A stretch of 43,683 nucleotides of DNA, taken from DAOTUB01 sp034437455 (GTDB lineage: Bacteria; Chloroflexota; Anaerolineae; B4-G1). Below the pieces are notes generated by a model, which was not told the DNA's origin, did no database searches, and worked only from the letters and a program-made list of their open reading frames with translations. Below, piece by piece: positions 23,689-31,436 of the stretch (positions within the stretch are counted from its first letter, which is position 1; every line of letters starts with the position of its first letter). Location of the stretch: assembly GCA_034437455.1 (NCBI GenBank), contig DAOTUB010000229.1, positions 1-43,683 on the forward strand, read 5' to 3'. A program made the position numbers and the translations under genes.

Positions 23689-24006
23689 CTAAACATAATC
23701 CTCGCGGGGCGGCGAAAACACCTCGACGGCCAAAGCGTCCTCCAGTACCCGGTAGCTGTGGGGCGCGCCGCCGGGGATGACGTAGCTGTCGTCCGCTTCG
23801 ATCACCGTGGGCGTTCCATCTATCGTCAGCTCGAAGCGGCCCTGGATGCAGTAGCCGGCCTGCTCGTGAGGATGGGAGTGCGTGCCTACTCGTTGTTTTC
23901 CCTTGAAGGTCATCAGCGTGACCATCATCCGTTCGCCGGTCGCTCCAACCCAAAAATCTACGCCTTTGAACGTGTGTTTCTTGCGTTCATTACTCTTTAC
24001 GATCAT
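23689..24006 (-). CDS. small cupin-domain protein
   Basis: 105 residues of a single cupin barrel. The first metal-binding motif reads GTHSHPHEQAGYCIQGRFEL (two His, one Glu), and the second is IPGGAPHSYRVLED with its His. This is the pattern of quercetinase-like and mannose-6-phosphate-isomerase-like cupins of unknown substrate. Its ATG shares an A with the TGA of the aminotransferase gene (TGATG), so the two are translationally coupled, and the cupin may act on or sense the same metabolite. The longer frames through this region are readings of the aminotransferase in the wrong phase. Confidence 0.85.
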   Translation of the reverse strand: MIVKSNERKKHTFKGVDFWVGATGERMMVTLMTFKGKQRVGTHSHPHEQAGYCIQGRFELTIDGTPTVIEADDSYVIPGGAPHSYRVLEDALAVEVFSPPREDYV

Positions 24007-25187
24007 CACGAATCTCCGTTTATGCTTATCAGCGCTCGAAGAGCATCTCGCAGTGTGTCTACGTCCGCTCGTGTGTTGTATCCCTGCACAGAGATACGCA
24101 CGAACTGGCGCCCGTTCCAGTTGACGAGAGGGATCTCGACGCCGAACTCGTCGTACAACCGTCGCCGCAGGGGTTCTGGGTCGCACGGGGGCAGTGGGAT
24201 CGTCGCCATCTGCGCGAACCATTCGGGCGCATCTGGCGTGATGGGGGGCAGCCCGGTTATCTCCGTGATAGCCTGCCGGGCATAGCGGACCAATTCGTGG
24301 CACGCGCACCGAACTTCTAGCCAGTGGTGCTCTTTCATAAAGCGGATCGCCGCCGGAACGGCCAAGAATGGGGCGATGTCTCGCGTCCCCTGCCACTCGT
24401 GGTGATCCACAAAGCGAGACGACAGACTGGGCCTCTCGCTCTCCCATCCCCAACTGACCACCAGCGGCTCCAGCAGCGATTGCATCTCGCGGCGGGCGTG
24501 GAGGAATCCCGATCCCTTGGGGGCCATCATCCATTTGTGGCAGTTGCCCGCGTAAAAGTCCGCGCCCAACGCCTCCAGGTCCAGTGGAATCTGGCCCGGT
24601 GCGTGAGCGCCATCGATCACGGTGATGATGCCCGCTTTCCGCGCCCGGCGGATCAGTTCGGCGATGGGGAAAGTGATGGCGGTGGGCGACGTGATGTGGC
24701 TCACAAAGAGCACGCGGGTGCGTGGCGTCGCGCCCGCCCAGATCGCCTCCACGACTTGCTCTGCCGAGGCGACCGGCAGCTCGACTCGTCTGCGAACGTA
24801 GCGCGCGCCGCGCTTTTGGCAGACAAAGCGCCAGGTGCGGTCCAGCGCGCCGTATTCGTGATCGGTGCTCAAGACCTCGTCGCCAGGCTCCAGCGACAGC
24901 GAGCGCGCCACGATGTTCAGCCCGGTGGTGGCGTTGGAGACGTAGACCAGGTCGTTCGCCTCCGCGCCGACAAAAGCTCCCAGCGCCGCGCGGGCCTCGC
25001 TCATCAGCTCCTCGGAGCGTCTTCCCAGGAACTCGACCGGCTGGCGCTCCAACTCCAGTTGCCAGGCTTGATACGCCTCAAAAACTGCGCGAGGACAGGC
25101 GCCATACGAGCCGTGGTTGAAAAAGATCACGTCGTCACGCAACAGAAATAGCTCGCGCAGGTGGAGATCGAACAGTTCATCTTGCAT
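24006..25187 (-). CDS. class V aminotransferase (isopenicillin-N epimerase-like)
   Basis: 393 residues of a PLP-dependent fold-type I enzyme. The N-terminal FFNHGSYGACPRAV is typical of the CefD/NifS-like branch. VSNATTGLNIVARSL binds the cofactor phosphate, ITVIDGAHAPGQIPLDL contains the Asp for the pyridine nitrogen, and GNCHKWMMAPKGSGFL has the Schiff-base Lys. Family members include isopenicillin-N epimerases, cysteine desulfurases and ergothioneine lyase EgtE; the substrate cannot be fixed here. ATG 25187 is chosen because GGAGG lies at 25193-25197; the in-frame ATG at 25220 has none. It is coupled to the cupin gene downstream. Confidence 0.88.
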   Translation of the reverse strand: MQDELFDLHLRELFLLRDDVIFFNHGSYGACPRAVFEAYQAWQLELERQPVEFLGRRSEELMSEARAALGAFVGAEANDLVYVSNATTGLNIVARSLSLEPGDEVLSTDHEYGALDRTWRFVCQKRGARYVRRRVELPVASAEQVVEAIWAGATPRTRVLFVSHITSPTAITFPIAELIRRARKAGIITVIDGAHAPGQIPLDLEALGADFYAGNCHKWMMAPKGSGFLHARREMQSLLEPLVVSWGWESERPSLSSRFVDHHEWQGTRDIAPFLAVPAAIRFMKEHHWLEVRCACHELVRYARQAITEITGLPPITPDAPEWFAQMATIPLPPCDPEPLRRRLYDEFGVEIPLVNWNGRQFVRISVQGYNTRADVDTLRDALRALISINGDS

Positions 25188-25264
25188 GTAGTCCTCCACA
25201 GACTGGTATAGTGGTGACATTGGTAACGGGTGCGTCAGGCGATGATGATCTCTGAGCCATCCGC

Positions 25265-26482
25265 TCATCCGTTGCCATCCGCTGCCCCGGCAGACCGCGG
25301 CTCTTGTATCGCGACAATGATGACCACCGTGACGATGATGACGCCTATCAGGCTGGCCAGAATCGGGGCGTTGAATCCGAATCGCTCGTAGAGCATGCCG
25401 CCCAGATAGGGTGTGGGGAAGCCGACCAATCCCTGGAAGGCGGCGAGCCGGCCCATCGCCTCTCCCCGTTGATTCTCTGTCACGTTGTTCGCCAGGAGCG
25501 AGCGTTGCGCGGGCAGCCAGGTAGCCGCCAGCAGGCCAAAGCATGCGTGCAGGAAGGCAAAGGCCGGAAAGCTGGTGCTGAACAGCCTTCCTATCAGGAT
25601 GAAAATGCCAATGATCTCAGAGATCACCATAGAGGGTTTACATCCGTAGCGATCGATCCATCTCCCGATGGGCAATTGGAAGATCGTCCAGACGATGGAC
25701 GACAGGCTGGACATCACTCCCAGTTGGAAGGTAGTCAGGCCGTAGGTTTCGTTCAGCATCCCAAAGAAAAGAGAGCCGCCTATGCCCCAGGCAAAACTGT
25801 CCAGCGCCATCGCCCAATAGAAACCGCGCAGCGGTTTGGGGGGCGCGGCTATTTTGACCAGGGCCTCTTTCAGTTTGCCCAGGGAGGCGGTTCCATTGCT
25901 CTGGGTTAGTGTCTCGCACAGGAATCGGAGAATGATGAACAGGCAGATCACTTCTAGCACGAAGCGGAGTGAAAAGATCGGGATGTAACCCCATCGGTCG
26001 GCCACGAGACCGCCCAGGGCCGGGGCAAAGATCCCCGGCACGATCCAGGCGGCGATAAAGATGCTGTAGGCCATGCCGCGCTGGCTGGTGTGCGCCGACT
26101 CGGCGACCAGCGAGTTCTGGGCCGGGCGGGCGATCAGGACAATTCCCGCAGAGACGACGCCCGGCAGCAGCCAGCGCCAGTCGCCGGTGATGGCTGCCAG
26201 GATGTAGAAAGCGGCGGAGCTCAGGCTACCCACGATGCCCAGGAGCATAAAGGGTTTTCTCCCCACGCGGTCGGAGAGCCAGCCGCCGACGAATTGGACC
26301 AGGGCGGGCAACAACCCTTTCTGTCCCCCTAGGCTTTCGAGCAGACCTAGCGTGCTCATCGGCGTGCCCAGGCTGAGGATAAACGGTTGCCGCACGGTAT
26401 TCATCATCGACGAAGCGAGGCCGTCCAGAAAGGCCCTCGCCGCGATGACGCGCAAGTTTTTGGATATTTCCGTTTTTGCCAC
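25265..26482 (-). CDS. MFS transporter
   Basis: 405 residues with 12 predicted helices. Motif A in the first half is GGWLSDRVGRKPFML, and its equivalent in the second half is GRWIDRYGCKPSMV. The first helices (RAFLDGLASSMMNTVRQPFIL) and the QRGMAYSIF and ENQRGEAMGRL loops fit a sugar or drug MFS. The start is GTG at 26482 (MAKTEISKNLRV). AAGGA lies about 14 bases upstream, a weak site, and the short preceding remnant ends 15 bases before it, so coupling is possible. It may export or import the product or substrate of the neighbouring radical SAM or aminotransferase enzymes, which is inference from context only. Confidence 0.85.
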   Translation of the reverse strand: MAKTEISKNLRVIAARAFLDGLASSMMNTVRQPFILSLGTPMSTLGLLESLGGQKGLLPALVQFVGGWLSDRVGRKPFMLLGIVGSLSSAAFYILAAITGDWRWLLPGVVSAGIVLIARPAQNSLVAESAHTSQRGMAYSIFIAAWIVPGIFAPALGGLVADRWGYIPIFSLRFVLEVICLFIILRFLCETLTQSNGTASLGKLKEALVKIAAPPKPLRGFYWAMALDSFAWGIGGSLFFGMLNETYGLTTFQLGVMSSLSSIVWTIFQLPIGRWIDRYGCKPSMVISEIIGIFILIGRLFSTSFPAFAFLHACFGLLAATWLPAQRSLLANNVTENQRGEAMGRLAAFQGLVGFPTPYLGGMLYERFGFNAPILASLIGVIIVTVVIIVAIQEPRSAGAADGNG

Positions 26483-26497
26483 GATGTTGTCTTGTCC

Positions 26498-26653
26498 TTA
26501 ACGGTTGTTTCTGTTTTCTGGCCGGGGACTGACTCGCACCATCGCCAATCCCATCAGCAATCCGAACGCCAACGCGGCCCAGAAGGGAGCCACCGATCCC
26601 CATCGCTCGCGCAGCAACGCGCCCATGGGCGGGGCGACGGTCGAGACGACCAT
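26498..26653 (-). pseudogene. 51-residue remnant of an MFS transporter C-terminus
   Basis: The open frame MVVSTVAPPMGALLRERWG then SVAPFWAALAFGLLMGLAMV reads like the last two helices of an MFS protein (the G-x-L-x-E-R-x-G loop and the following hydrophobic helix), but nothing precedes it. The ATG lies three bases after the stop of the radical SAM gene. It is either what is left of an older transporter gene, now replaced by the complete one downstream, or a small coupled membrane peptide. Confidence 0.5.
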
Positions 26654-26656
26654 CAA

Positions 26657-27559
26657 TTACAGTTCCCCGTATGCCGTGGCGGGGCCCAGGAATTCGGGGA
26701 AGCGGGCGCGCAGGGCGTCTCGGGCCAGGTAGCACAGGTGGCAGGCGTCTGCGTAGGTCTCCTCGTGGGGCAGGTCGTATCGTTCCACCAGAGCCACGGG
26801 GCCGCCTTCCATCAACGGGCCGATGATGGGATGGGCGCCGGGATCGTAGTGCGCCATCATCTCTTGCAACGGTTGCTGCCAGAGATTGCCGATGGCCAGA
26901 CCCTGGCACGCCTGCACGTAGCCGAAGGCGTCCACGTGTACCCGCCCCTGGTTGGCAAAGTCCTCGTCCGGGCACTCGGTGAACTCGGTCCACGGTCGGC
27001 GCGGCACGCCCTCAAGGAGCTTGACCACGGCCCGGCCTCGGAACCGAACCTGGCCGCCGGTGATCGGCTCACCTTTGGCTGCCTCCGAGTAGGTCGTGGA
27101 TTCTTTGGGAGGGGCGATGGTGATGACGCCTTCGGATATGCCCAGTCGCCTGGCCGCCTCGACGCCGTTGCGCGCGGCCTGCGTCATCATCGCCTCGCCG
27201 TGAAAGAGGTCGCTGGATAAGCTGACGCTATCGACCCCGATCTCGGCGATAGGGCGCAGCCACTCGATGGCGTCCTCGACAGAGGTGGCCCAGTAGCAGT
27301 TGGAGACGATGTCCGTTTTGAAGCCCATAGCGACGGCCTCGCGCAATCCTGCGAGCATGATGGGGTAGAACAGAAAAGGCTCGCCACCCTCGAAGCAGAC
27401 GTCTGTGACCGTGCCCAGGTCCTTCGCCTGCCGGAGTATATCTTTGACCTGGGCCAGCGTCATCGTCCCCCCGGCCTGTGGGCTGCCCCACAGGAAGCAG
27501 TGATCGCACTCGTCGGTGCAGCGGTAACTGATTAGAAAATGGATGCCCGTCAAATTCAT
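26657..27559 (-). CDS. radical SAM protein
   Basis: 300 residues. The [4Fe-4S] motif CTDECDHC (Cys14, Cys18, Cys21) lies near the N-terminus, followed by the GGE-type SAM-binding segment FEGGEPFLF and further strand motifs (DIVSNCYWA, GVDSVSLSSD). Near the C-terminus CHLC and earlier single cysteines could bind an auxiliary cluster, as in SPASM/twitch enzymes. The SD is AAGGAGGT at 27566-27573, close to perfect. No precursor peptide gene can be recognised next to it. A promoter at 27867-27895 reads towards it through a damaged small gene. The reaction is unknown. Confidence 0.85.
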   Translation of the reverse strand: MNLTGIHFLISYRCTDECDHCFLWGSPQAGGTMTLAQVKDILRQAKDLGTVTDVCFEGGEPFLFYPIMLAGLREAVAMGFKTDIVSNCYWATSVEDAIEWLRPIAEIGVDSVSLSSDLFHGEAMMTQAARNGVEAARRLGISEGVITIAPPKESTTYSEAAKGEPITGGQVRFRGRAVVKLLEGVPRRPWTEFTECPDEDFANQGRVHVDAFGYVQACQGLAIGNLWQQPLQEMMAHYDPGAHPIIGPLMEGGPVALVERYDLPHEETYADACHLCYLARDALRARFPEFLGPATAYGEL

Positions 27560-27581
27560 CTTGTCACCTCCTTATCTGGTA

Positions 27582-27627
27582 GGACGCAGATGAACACAGA
27601 TTTCACCGATGGCTATTTTCTGCGTCC
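27582..27627. repeat. short palindrome GGACGCAG...CTGCGTCC
   Basis: GGACGCAG (27582-27589) pairs with CTGCGTCC (27620-27627) around ATGAACACAGATTTCACCGA. It lies between the radical SAM gene and the small damaged gene and resembles dispersed repeats of this type in environmental bacterial genomes. Confidence 0.6.
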
Positions 27628-27632
27628 AAGAT

Positions 27633-27832
27633 CTATTCGATCTCGATTTCCTCCGCCCAGTAAACCCAGCGGGAGCCGTCTTGATGCATCGGAAGTTCCG
27701 GAAAGAAGCCCTGTTCGTCCCGGATCTCCCATCCCAGGCTTTGTATCTTGCTGTACAAAAAGTCGAGAATGTCCTCCAGTCAGAGGTCCCAGATCGGTTG
27801 GTGTAGGGGTGTTTGTCTTTTGGGGAGGCCAT
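27633..27832 (-). pseudogene. small hypothetical gene with a frameshift
   Basis: The ATG at 27832 with AAAGGA upstream opens a frame (MASPKDKHPYTNRSGTSD). Then the protein-like reading moves to another phase: LEDILDFLYSKIQSLGWEI then RDEQGFFPELPMHQDGSRW and VYWAEEIEIE, ending in TAG at 27633-27635. One base missing near 27778 would restore a 66-residue protein. In the second phase an in-frame TGA precedes LEDIL, and no start is found upstream. It could be a sequencing error, a true mutation or recoding. It lies just downstream of a near-consensus promoter and ahead of the radical SAM gene. I recognise no family. Confidence 0.45.
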
Positions 27833-27866
27833 CTTGTCTTTCCTTTGACCTAACAAGTTTATAGGT

Positions 27867-27895
27867 ATTATACTCTACATGGAGTGGGATGTTAA
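27867..27895 (-). promoter_or_regulatory. sigma-70-type promoter for the radical SAM operon
   Basis: On the minus strand TTAACA (27890-27895), a 17-base spacer and a perfect TATAAT (27867-27872). It would transcribe the damaged small gene, the radical SAM gene and possibly the MFS gene. Confidence 0.75.
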
Positions 27896-28111
27896 GCCTG
27901 AGACAGGGGAATCGTGTACCGGAGTTTATTGCGTGGATAGGGAAGATGTGATAAGATCGTCGCCGTTCGGGTGATTGTTTGCTGCTTGGGAATCAGCCAG
28001 CGGAGCGTTGAAATCTCCCCTAACCGAGAAAGTTTTCGCGATCCTGGACGAGCAGGGGAACCGGATGTGGGGGCGGGCCAGTATCCCCGATAATCTAAAC
28101 ACGGAGGTGAA

Positions 28112-28798
28112 ATGATGGCAAGGAAAAAGCAGTCGCGGGGGAAATGCGTTTTTTGTGGGCGCGAGATGACGAAAGGCGGTCTGTCCCGGCATTTGAGAGC
28201 CTGTCCGCAGCGCAAAGAAGCGATCGGCAAAGCGAATCAAGGGCCTGGCGAGGAGCAAGCCCTGTACCATCTCCGAGTGCAGGATGCCTGGTGGGGCGAG
28301 TTCTGGCTGCACCTGGAGATGAAAGGCTCGGCGACGTTGGAGGACCTGGATCGCTATCTGCGCGCGATCTGGTTGGAGTGCTGTGGACACCTCAGCCGCT
28401 TTTCCATCGGGGGGTGGGGAGGGGGCGAGATTTCAAAACGGAGGCGGGTGGAGCAGGTATTCGATCCTGGACTGGAACTGACACACATCTACGATTTTGG
28501 GACCTCGTCCGAGACGTTGATCAAGGCGGTAGATGTGCGGGAGGGCAAACCGCTCGCCCCGCACCCGATTTTCCTGATGGCGCGCAATGAAAAACCCGTG
28601 GTGGAGTGCGTCGAGTGCGGCAGGCCGGCCTCGTGGCTGTGTATGGAATGCGTGTACAAGGTTGACGATCCAGGGACCTTTTGCGACGAGCACATAGAAG
28701 AGCACCCACACGACGACTACGGTGGGCCGGTGCCTTTGGTCAATTCACCGAGGGTGGGGATGTGCGGGTACTATGGGCCAGCGGAGCCGCCGTATTGA
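28112..28798 (+). CDS. pRiA4b ORF-3-like protein with two zinc-binding regions
   Basis: 228 residues. The N-terminus carries CVFCGREMTKGGLSRHL then RACPQ, a C-x2-C ... H-x3-C zinc finger. The middle part (YHLRVQDAWWGEFWLHLEMK, then LEDLDRYLRAIWLECCGHLSRF, then TYD-type turn THIYDFGTSSETLIK) matches the plasmid pRiA4b ORF-3/IS1096 passenger domain. A second cysteine-rich zone (CVECGRPASWLCMECV ... FCDEH) follows. The function of the family is unknown. The SD GGAGGTGA lies at 28103-28110; ATG 28112 or the adjacent ATG 28115 could be used. It begins a short plus-strand unit with the acyltransferase-like gene 18 bases downstream. Confidence 0.75.
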   Translation: MMARKKQSRGKCVFCGREMTKGGLSRHLRACPQRKEAIGKANQGPGEEQALYHLRVQDAWWGEFWLHLEMKGSATLEDLDRYLRAIWLECCGHLSRFSIGGWGGGEISKRRRVEQVFDPGLELTHIYDFGTSSETLIKAVDVREGKPLAPHPIFLMARNEKPVVECVECGRPASWLCMECVYKVDDPGTFCDEHIEEHPHDDYGGPVPLVNSPRVGMCGYYGPAEPPY

Positions 28799-28816
28799 GG
28801 GGGAGGCAGTGCCAGG

Positions 28817-29440
28817 ATGAGTGGAAATCAGTGCAAGCCGGTGTTGGTTATTGGCGGCGGGGGGCACGGCAAGTCGGTCATCAGCGTTTTGTGGACCGCC
28901 GGTTATGCTGTGGACGCCGTCTTTGATGACGATCCCCAAAAGTGGGGGAAGGAACTGATGGGGGTTCCTGTGACGGGGTCAATCTCCGAACTGGCGGACA
29001 GAGCGAGTGCGCCCGTCATCATCGCCATTGGCGATAACGCTGCTCGGAAAAAGGTCGCCGAGCGCCTCGATCACCTGGAATGGGTTACGCTAATCTATCC
29101 TGGCGCCTACGTGAATCCGTCGGCGCGCCTGGGACCGGGCACCATGGTGTTTCCGGGTGCCGTTATAGGCGCCGAAGCCATCGTGGGCGCGCACGTCGTC
29201 ATAAGCGCCCAATGCACGGTCGGGCACGATTGTGTCATAGGCGACTATGCCCACCTGGCTGCTGCGGCTCAAGTAGCGGGCGGGACGTCTTTGGGCGAGG
29301 GGGCGTTTCTGGCAGTGGGCAGCGTGGTTGTCCCAGACATCCGGATCGGGGAGTGGACGCTGGTGGGGGCAGGGGGAGTGGTAGTGCGCGACTTGCCTGC
29401 TCGCTGCAAAGCTCTTGGTGTGCCGGCCCGACTGGTCTGA
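28817..29440 (+). CDS. sugar O-acyltransferase, NeuD/PglD-like
   Basis: 207 residues. The N-terminal Rossmann-like half begins VLVIGGGGHGKSVISVL and contains FDDDPQKWG, as in PglD/NeuD enzymes that bind a UDP-amino sugar. The C-terminal half is a left-handed beta-helix of hexapeptide repeats (AVIGAEAIVGAHVVISAQ, VGHDCVIGDYAHLAAAA, GTSLGEGAFLAVGSVV), followed by the usual GVPARLV end. The catalytic His corresponds to that in TVGHDCVIG. These enzymes transfer acetyl from acetyl-CoA to a sugar amine or hydroxyl in glycan synthesis. No other sugar gene of this kind is next to it, though ugd lies 5 kb upstream. Confidence 0.88.
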   Translation: MSGNQCKPVLVIGGGGHGKSVISVLWTAGYAVDAVFDDDPQKWGKELMGVPVTGSISELADRASAPVIIAIGDNAARKKVAERLDHLEWVTLIYPGAYVNPSARLGPGTMVFPGAVIGAEAIVGAHVVISAQCTVGHDCVIGDYAHLAAAAQVAGGTSLGEGAFLAVGSVVVPDIRIGEWTLVGAGGVVVRDLPARCKALGVPARLV

Positions 29441-29546
29441 GAGGGCATATTGTCACTGGTCGGTCTGGGTGCAGAACTCGATCAGTTCCCGAGGCGAAGA
29501 ACCGCTGGTGATGGTAATCGAGTATCTTAACTCTCATTAGTTTCCT

Positions 29547-29575
29547 TTGCGGTTCGTGCAAGGATATGTTATAAT
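29547..29575 (+). promoter_or_regulatory. promoter upstream of the disrupted PIN gene
   Basis: TTGCGG (29547-29552), 17 bases, TATAAT (29570-29575). The nested palindrome begins four bases later, so the promoter now reads into the repeat and then the PIN-domain remnant. Confidence 0.55.
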
Positions 29576-29578
29576 TTG

Positions 29579-29689
29579 GTATCTTCTCAATAACTTGGGG
29601 TGAATCTGTTCGTAGTGCGCACTTCAGTGCGCTTTTAGGGGCGCTGAAGCGCCTACTACGAACAAGCCCCCGGTTTATTGAGAAGATAC
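29579..29689. repeat. 111-bp nested palindromic element (MITE-like)
   Basis: Terminal arms GTATCTTCTCAATAA (29579-29593) and the exact complement TTATTGAGAAGATAC (29675-29689) enclose TTCGTAGT/ACTACGAA and two internal hairpins (GCGCACTTCAGTGCGC; GGCGCTGAAGCGCC). The terminal motif TCTTCTCAATAA also occurs at 135-146. It separates a promoter from a PIN-domain remnant and probably inserted into that gene. Confidence 0.75.
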
Positions 29690-29690
29690 G

Positions 29691-29994
29691 GGTATCACGT
29701 CCGTCATCACCTTGATCGAAGCGTGCGTGCTTCCCCAACGCCAGGGTCGCCAGGATCTTGTGCAGACCTATGAGCGTGCGCTGCTTCATTCCCAGCAGTA
29801 CGAACGCTATCTGTAGATGCCGTCTTGGCGCGCCGTGCTGTGGACCTACGGGCACAGTACAGTTTCGTGTGCCAGATGCGTTGCAGATTGCCGCGGCACT
29901 GGAGGCTGGGGCTACAGCATTTGTCACCAACGACCAGCGTCTGGGGAAAGTCAAGGAACTTGATGTGCTCCAACTCGACGATTATGTGCCGTAA
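29691..29994 (+). pseudogene. PIN-domain (VapC-like) toxin remnant
   Basis: Three frames must be joined to read it. ITSVITLIEACVLPQRQG then RQDLVQTYERALLHSQQY ends at a TAG; VDAVLARRAVDLRAQYSF follows in a second frame; RVPDALQIAAALEAGATAFV then TNDQRLGKVKELDVLQLDDY follows in a third, ending at 29992-29994. The PDALQIAAAL and FVTNDQRL segments are the C-terminal acidic motifs of PIN ribonucleases. The N-terminal DTN motif is missing, cut off at the palindromic element. No antitoxin gene is adjacent. Confidence 0.75.
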
Positions 29995-30006
29995 TTGAAG
30001 GTCTCG

Positions 30007-30445
30007 TCAAAACCATACCACTCCCTCGGCCACGAGCACGATCTGTCCGCCTACCCGCACACCGGTGATCTCCTCGCCTGCGCTATCCACCTCAATGTGC
30101 AATGTACTGGGCCGCTTCATCTCCGCGCCCTGCTCGCTGACAATGTATGTGGTCGGCTCGGTGACCTCCACGGCTCGATGGTGAACCAGGTAGGCGCCCA
30201 ATGCGCCATTCGCGCTTCCGGTGGCGGGGTCCTCTGGCACGCCTAGCGCTGGAGCGAACAACCGCACGTGGACCGCCGTGTCGGGCCGCTCTGTCTCGCG
30301 GACAAAGACCATTACACAGTCTTGAGCGCCGCTGGCCTTGCAGTCTCGGTCGAGAGCCAGGGGGTGTTGAGCTTTCCCGCGTCCAGGCTCTGTACTTCGG
30401 CCAGGGAACGGATCGGCGCCATTAGTTGAGCAAGTCCTGTCGAGA
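30007..30445 (-). pseudogene. broken second copy of phzF (C-terminal half)
   Basis: The last 101 codons are nearly identical in protein sequence to the end of the intact phzF at 31437-32363 (shared VHVRLFAPA, GVPEDPATGSANGALGAYLV and TYIVSEQGAEMKRPSTL). Upstream the reading continues after one frameshift near 30368 (LALDRDCKASGAQDCVMVF joined to QPVSTGLAQLMAPIRSLAEV) and then fades near 30445. The N-terminal half is gone. It is a partial, decayed duplication of the neighbouring gene, separated from it by the two-gene cassette at 30592-31360. Confidence 0.85.
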
Positions 30446-30591
30446 CCGGCTGCTTATTCCCCACAAAACGGTCTCGCTCTGACGACTGATGCGCTGCTGG
30501 CTATTCTTCGAGTATTGCGGGTGTACTCCAATCTGGTGTGTCCTTGCACATAAAGCAGTGCGTTAGAACAGCTTGATTGATCGAGAAAATG

Positions 30592-31047
30592 CTAACGCAA
30601 GATCACCGCGTAGCGATAATCAAAATCCAGCCAAGCAAGTTCGAAATCAGCACGGGGGACACGTTGCGGGGCTTGTTCAAAAGCGGGATCGTTGATGTAC
30701 ACCGATTGCTCGTCAAAGCCGACGACGACCACAGCGTGGTCAGTGGTATAAGCCCAGTAGGGCAATTGGTCGGTCCGGACAAGCACAATGCACGGTTGCC
30801 CACGAGCCAAGTGGTCAAACAACTCGTCCATCGTGCCTAGAGCATAGCGAACACGTACTCCCAGATCAGTCAGGTTGTTCAAGCGAGAACCTGGCGTGCC
30901 ATAGGGTTTGACGTCGAGCAACTGGAGTAGGCGATCATAGTCGGCTGGTACACCCAGATGGTCAAGTACCATCGCCGCGCAGGCAGCCAGACAGTCGCCG
31001 TCGCTACGTTGAAGGTGGTGTGGGATGGGCAGCAAGATATTCGGCAC
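30592..31047 (-). CDS. C39-like cysteine peptidase domain protein
   Basis: 151 residues. The N-terminal QRSDGDCLAACAAMVLDHLG gives Gln13 and Cys19; DHAVVVVGFDEQSVYINDP gives His104 and Asp120. Together these are the full catalytic set of papain-like C39 peptidases (bacteriocin-leader processing family). There is no signal peptide, no membrane helix and no ABC transporter attached, so it is not a normal exporter peptidase. The start overlaps the end of the 118-residue gene by 44 bases, showing tight coupling. The pair has its own promoter. Processing of the partner protein or a toxin-like role are possible; neither is shown. Confidence 0.75.
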   Translation of the reverse strand: MPNILLPIPHHLQRSDGDCLAACAAMVLDHLGVPADYDRLLQLLDVKPYGTPGSRLNNLTDLGVRVRYALGTMDELFDHLARGQPCIVLVRTDQLPYWAYTTDHAVVVVGFDEQSVYINDPAFEQAPQRVPRADFELAWLDFDYRYAVILR

Positions 31048-31360
31048 GGCGTTCGATCTCCTCGATGAGCGCGCGGGTGACCATTAGTTGACCCGTTTCA
31101 ACATCCACGTCAATCTTGCCGACCTCACCCCGGTCACCAGAAGGTGGCATTGAGAGAATAACCGGGACACGCCAACAGATACGCTCACCAACGATCAGTT
31201 GTGGTTTGCTGCCATGCATATTCGTGCTGATCTCGTCGGCAACGAAGCCGGTCACCTTCTGCCGGGCGCTGAACGCGGTGACGTTCACTGTGGCCGAAAG
31301 GCGAATATCAATTGCCAGTTGGCCTGCTTGGGGCGTCAGACTATGAACTTCAACACTCAT
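31004..31360 (-). CDS. hypothetical protein, partner of the C39-like peptidase
   Basis: 118 residues of no recognised family. It begins MSVEVHSLTPQAGQLAIDIR with alternating hydrophobic residues (probable beta-sheet) and contains LIVGERICWRVPVILSMPPSG. It ends with a charged helix (RALIEEIERRAEYLAAHP). GGAG lies 8-11 bases before the ATG, and a near-consensus promoter lies at 31395-31423. Its 3' end overlaps the peptidase gene by 44 bases. The beta-rich body and the helical tail are compatible with an antitoxin or chaperone for the peptidase, which is only a suggestion. Confidence 0.7.
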   Translation of the reverse strand: MSVEVHSLTPQAGQLAIDIRLSATVNVTAFSARQKVTGFVADEISTNMHGSKPQLIVGERICWRVPVILSMPPSGDRGEVGKIDVDVETGQLMVTRALIEEIERRAEYLAAHPTPPST

Positions 31361-31394
31361 TCACCAGCTCCTTACAACAGACGTCCACGATAGT

Positions 31395-31423
31395 ATTATA
31401 CAAGCAGAACCTGATCAAGGCAA
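31395..31423 (-). promoter_or_regulatory. sigma-70-type promoter for the hypothetical-C39 cassette
   Basis: On the minus strand TTGCCT (31418-31423), a 17-base spacer and a perfect TATAAT (31395-31400), giving a leader of about 30 bases to the ATG at 31360. Confidence 0.75.
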
Positions 31424-31436
31424 CTGAAATCAAGTC

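Noticed and set aside
24006..25544. 512-codon reading of the aminotransferase gene
   Set aside because: The first 108-119 residues are Arg/Gly-rich and overlap the MFS gene; the SD and family alignment place the start at 25187.
27633..27832. Second selenocysteine gene (in-frame TGA before LEDILDFL)
   Set aside because: The frame containing the TGA has no start codon upstream, and a one-base frameshift from the ATG at 27832 explains the data better.
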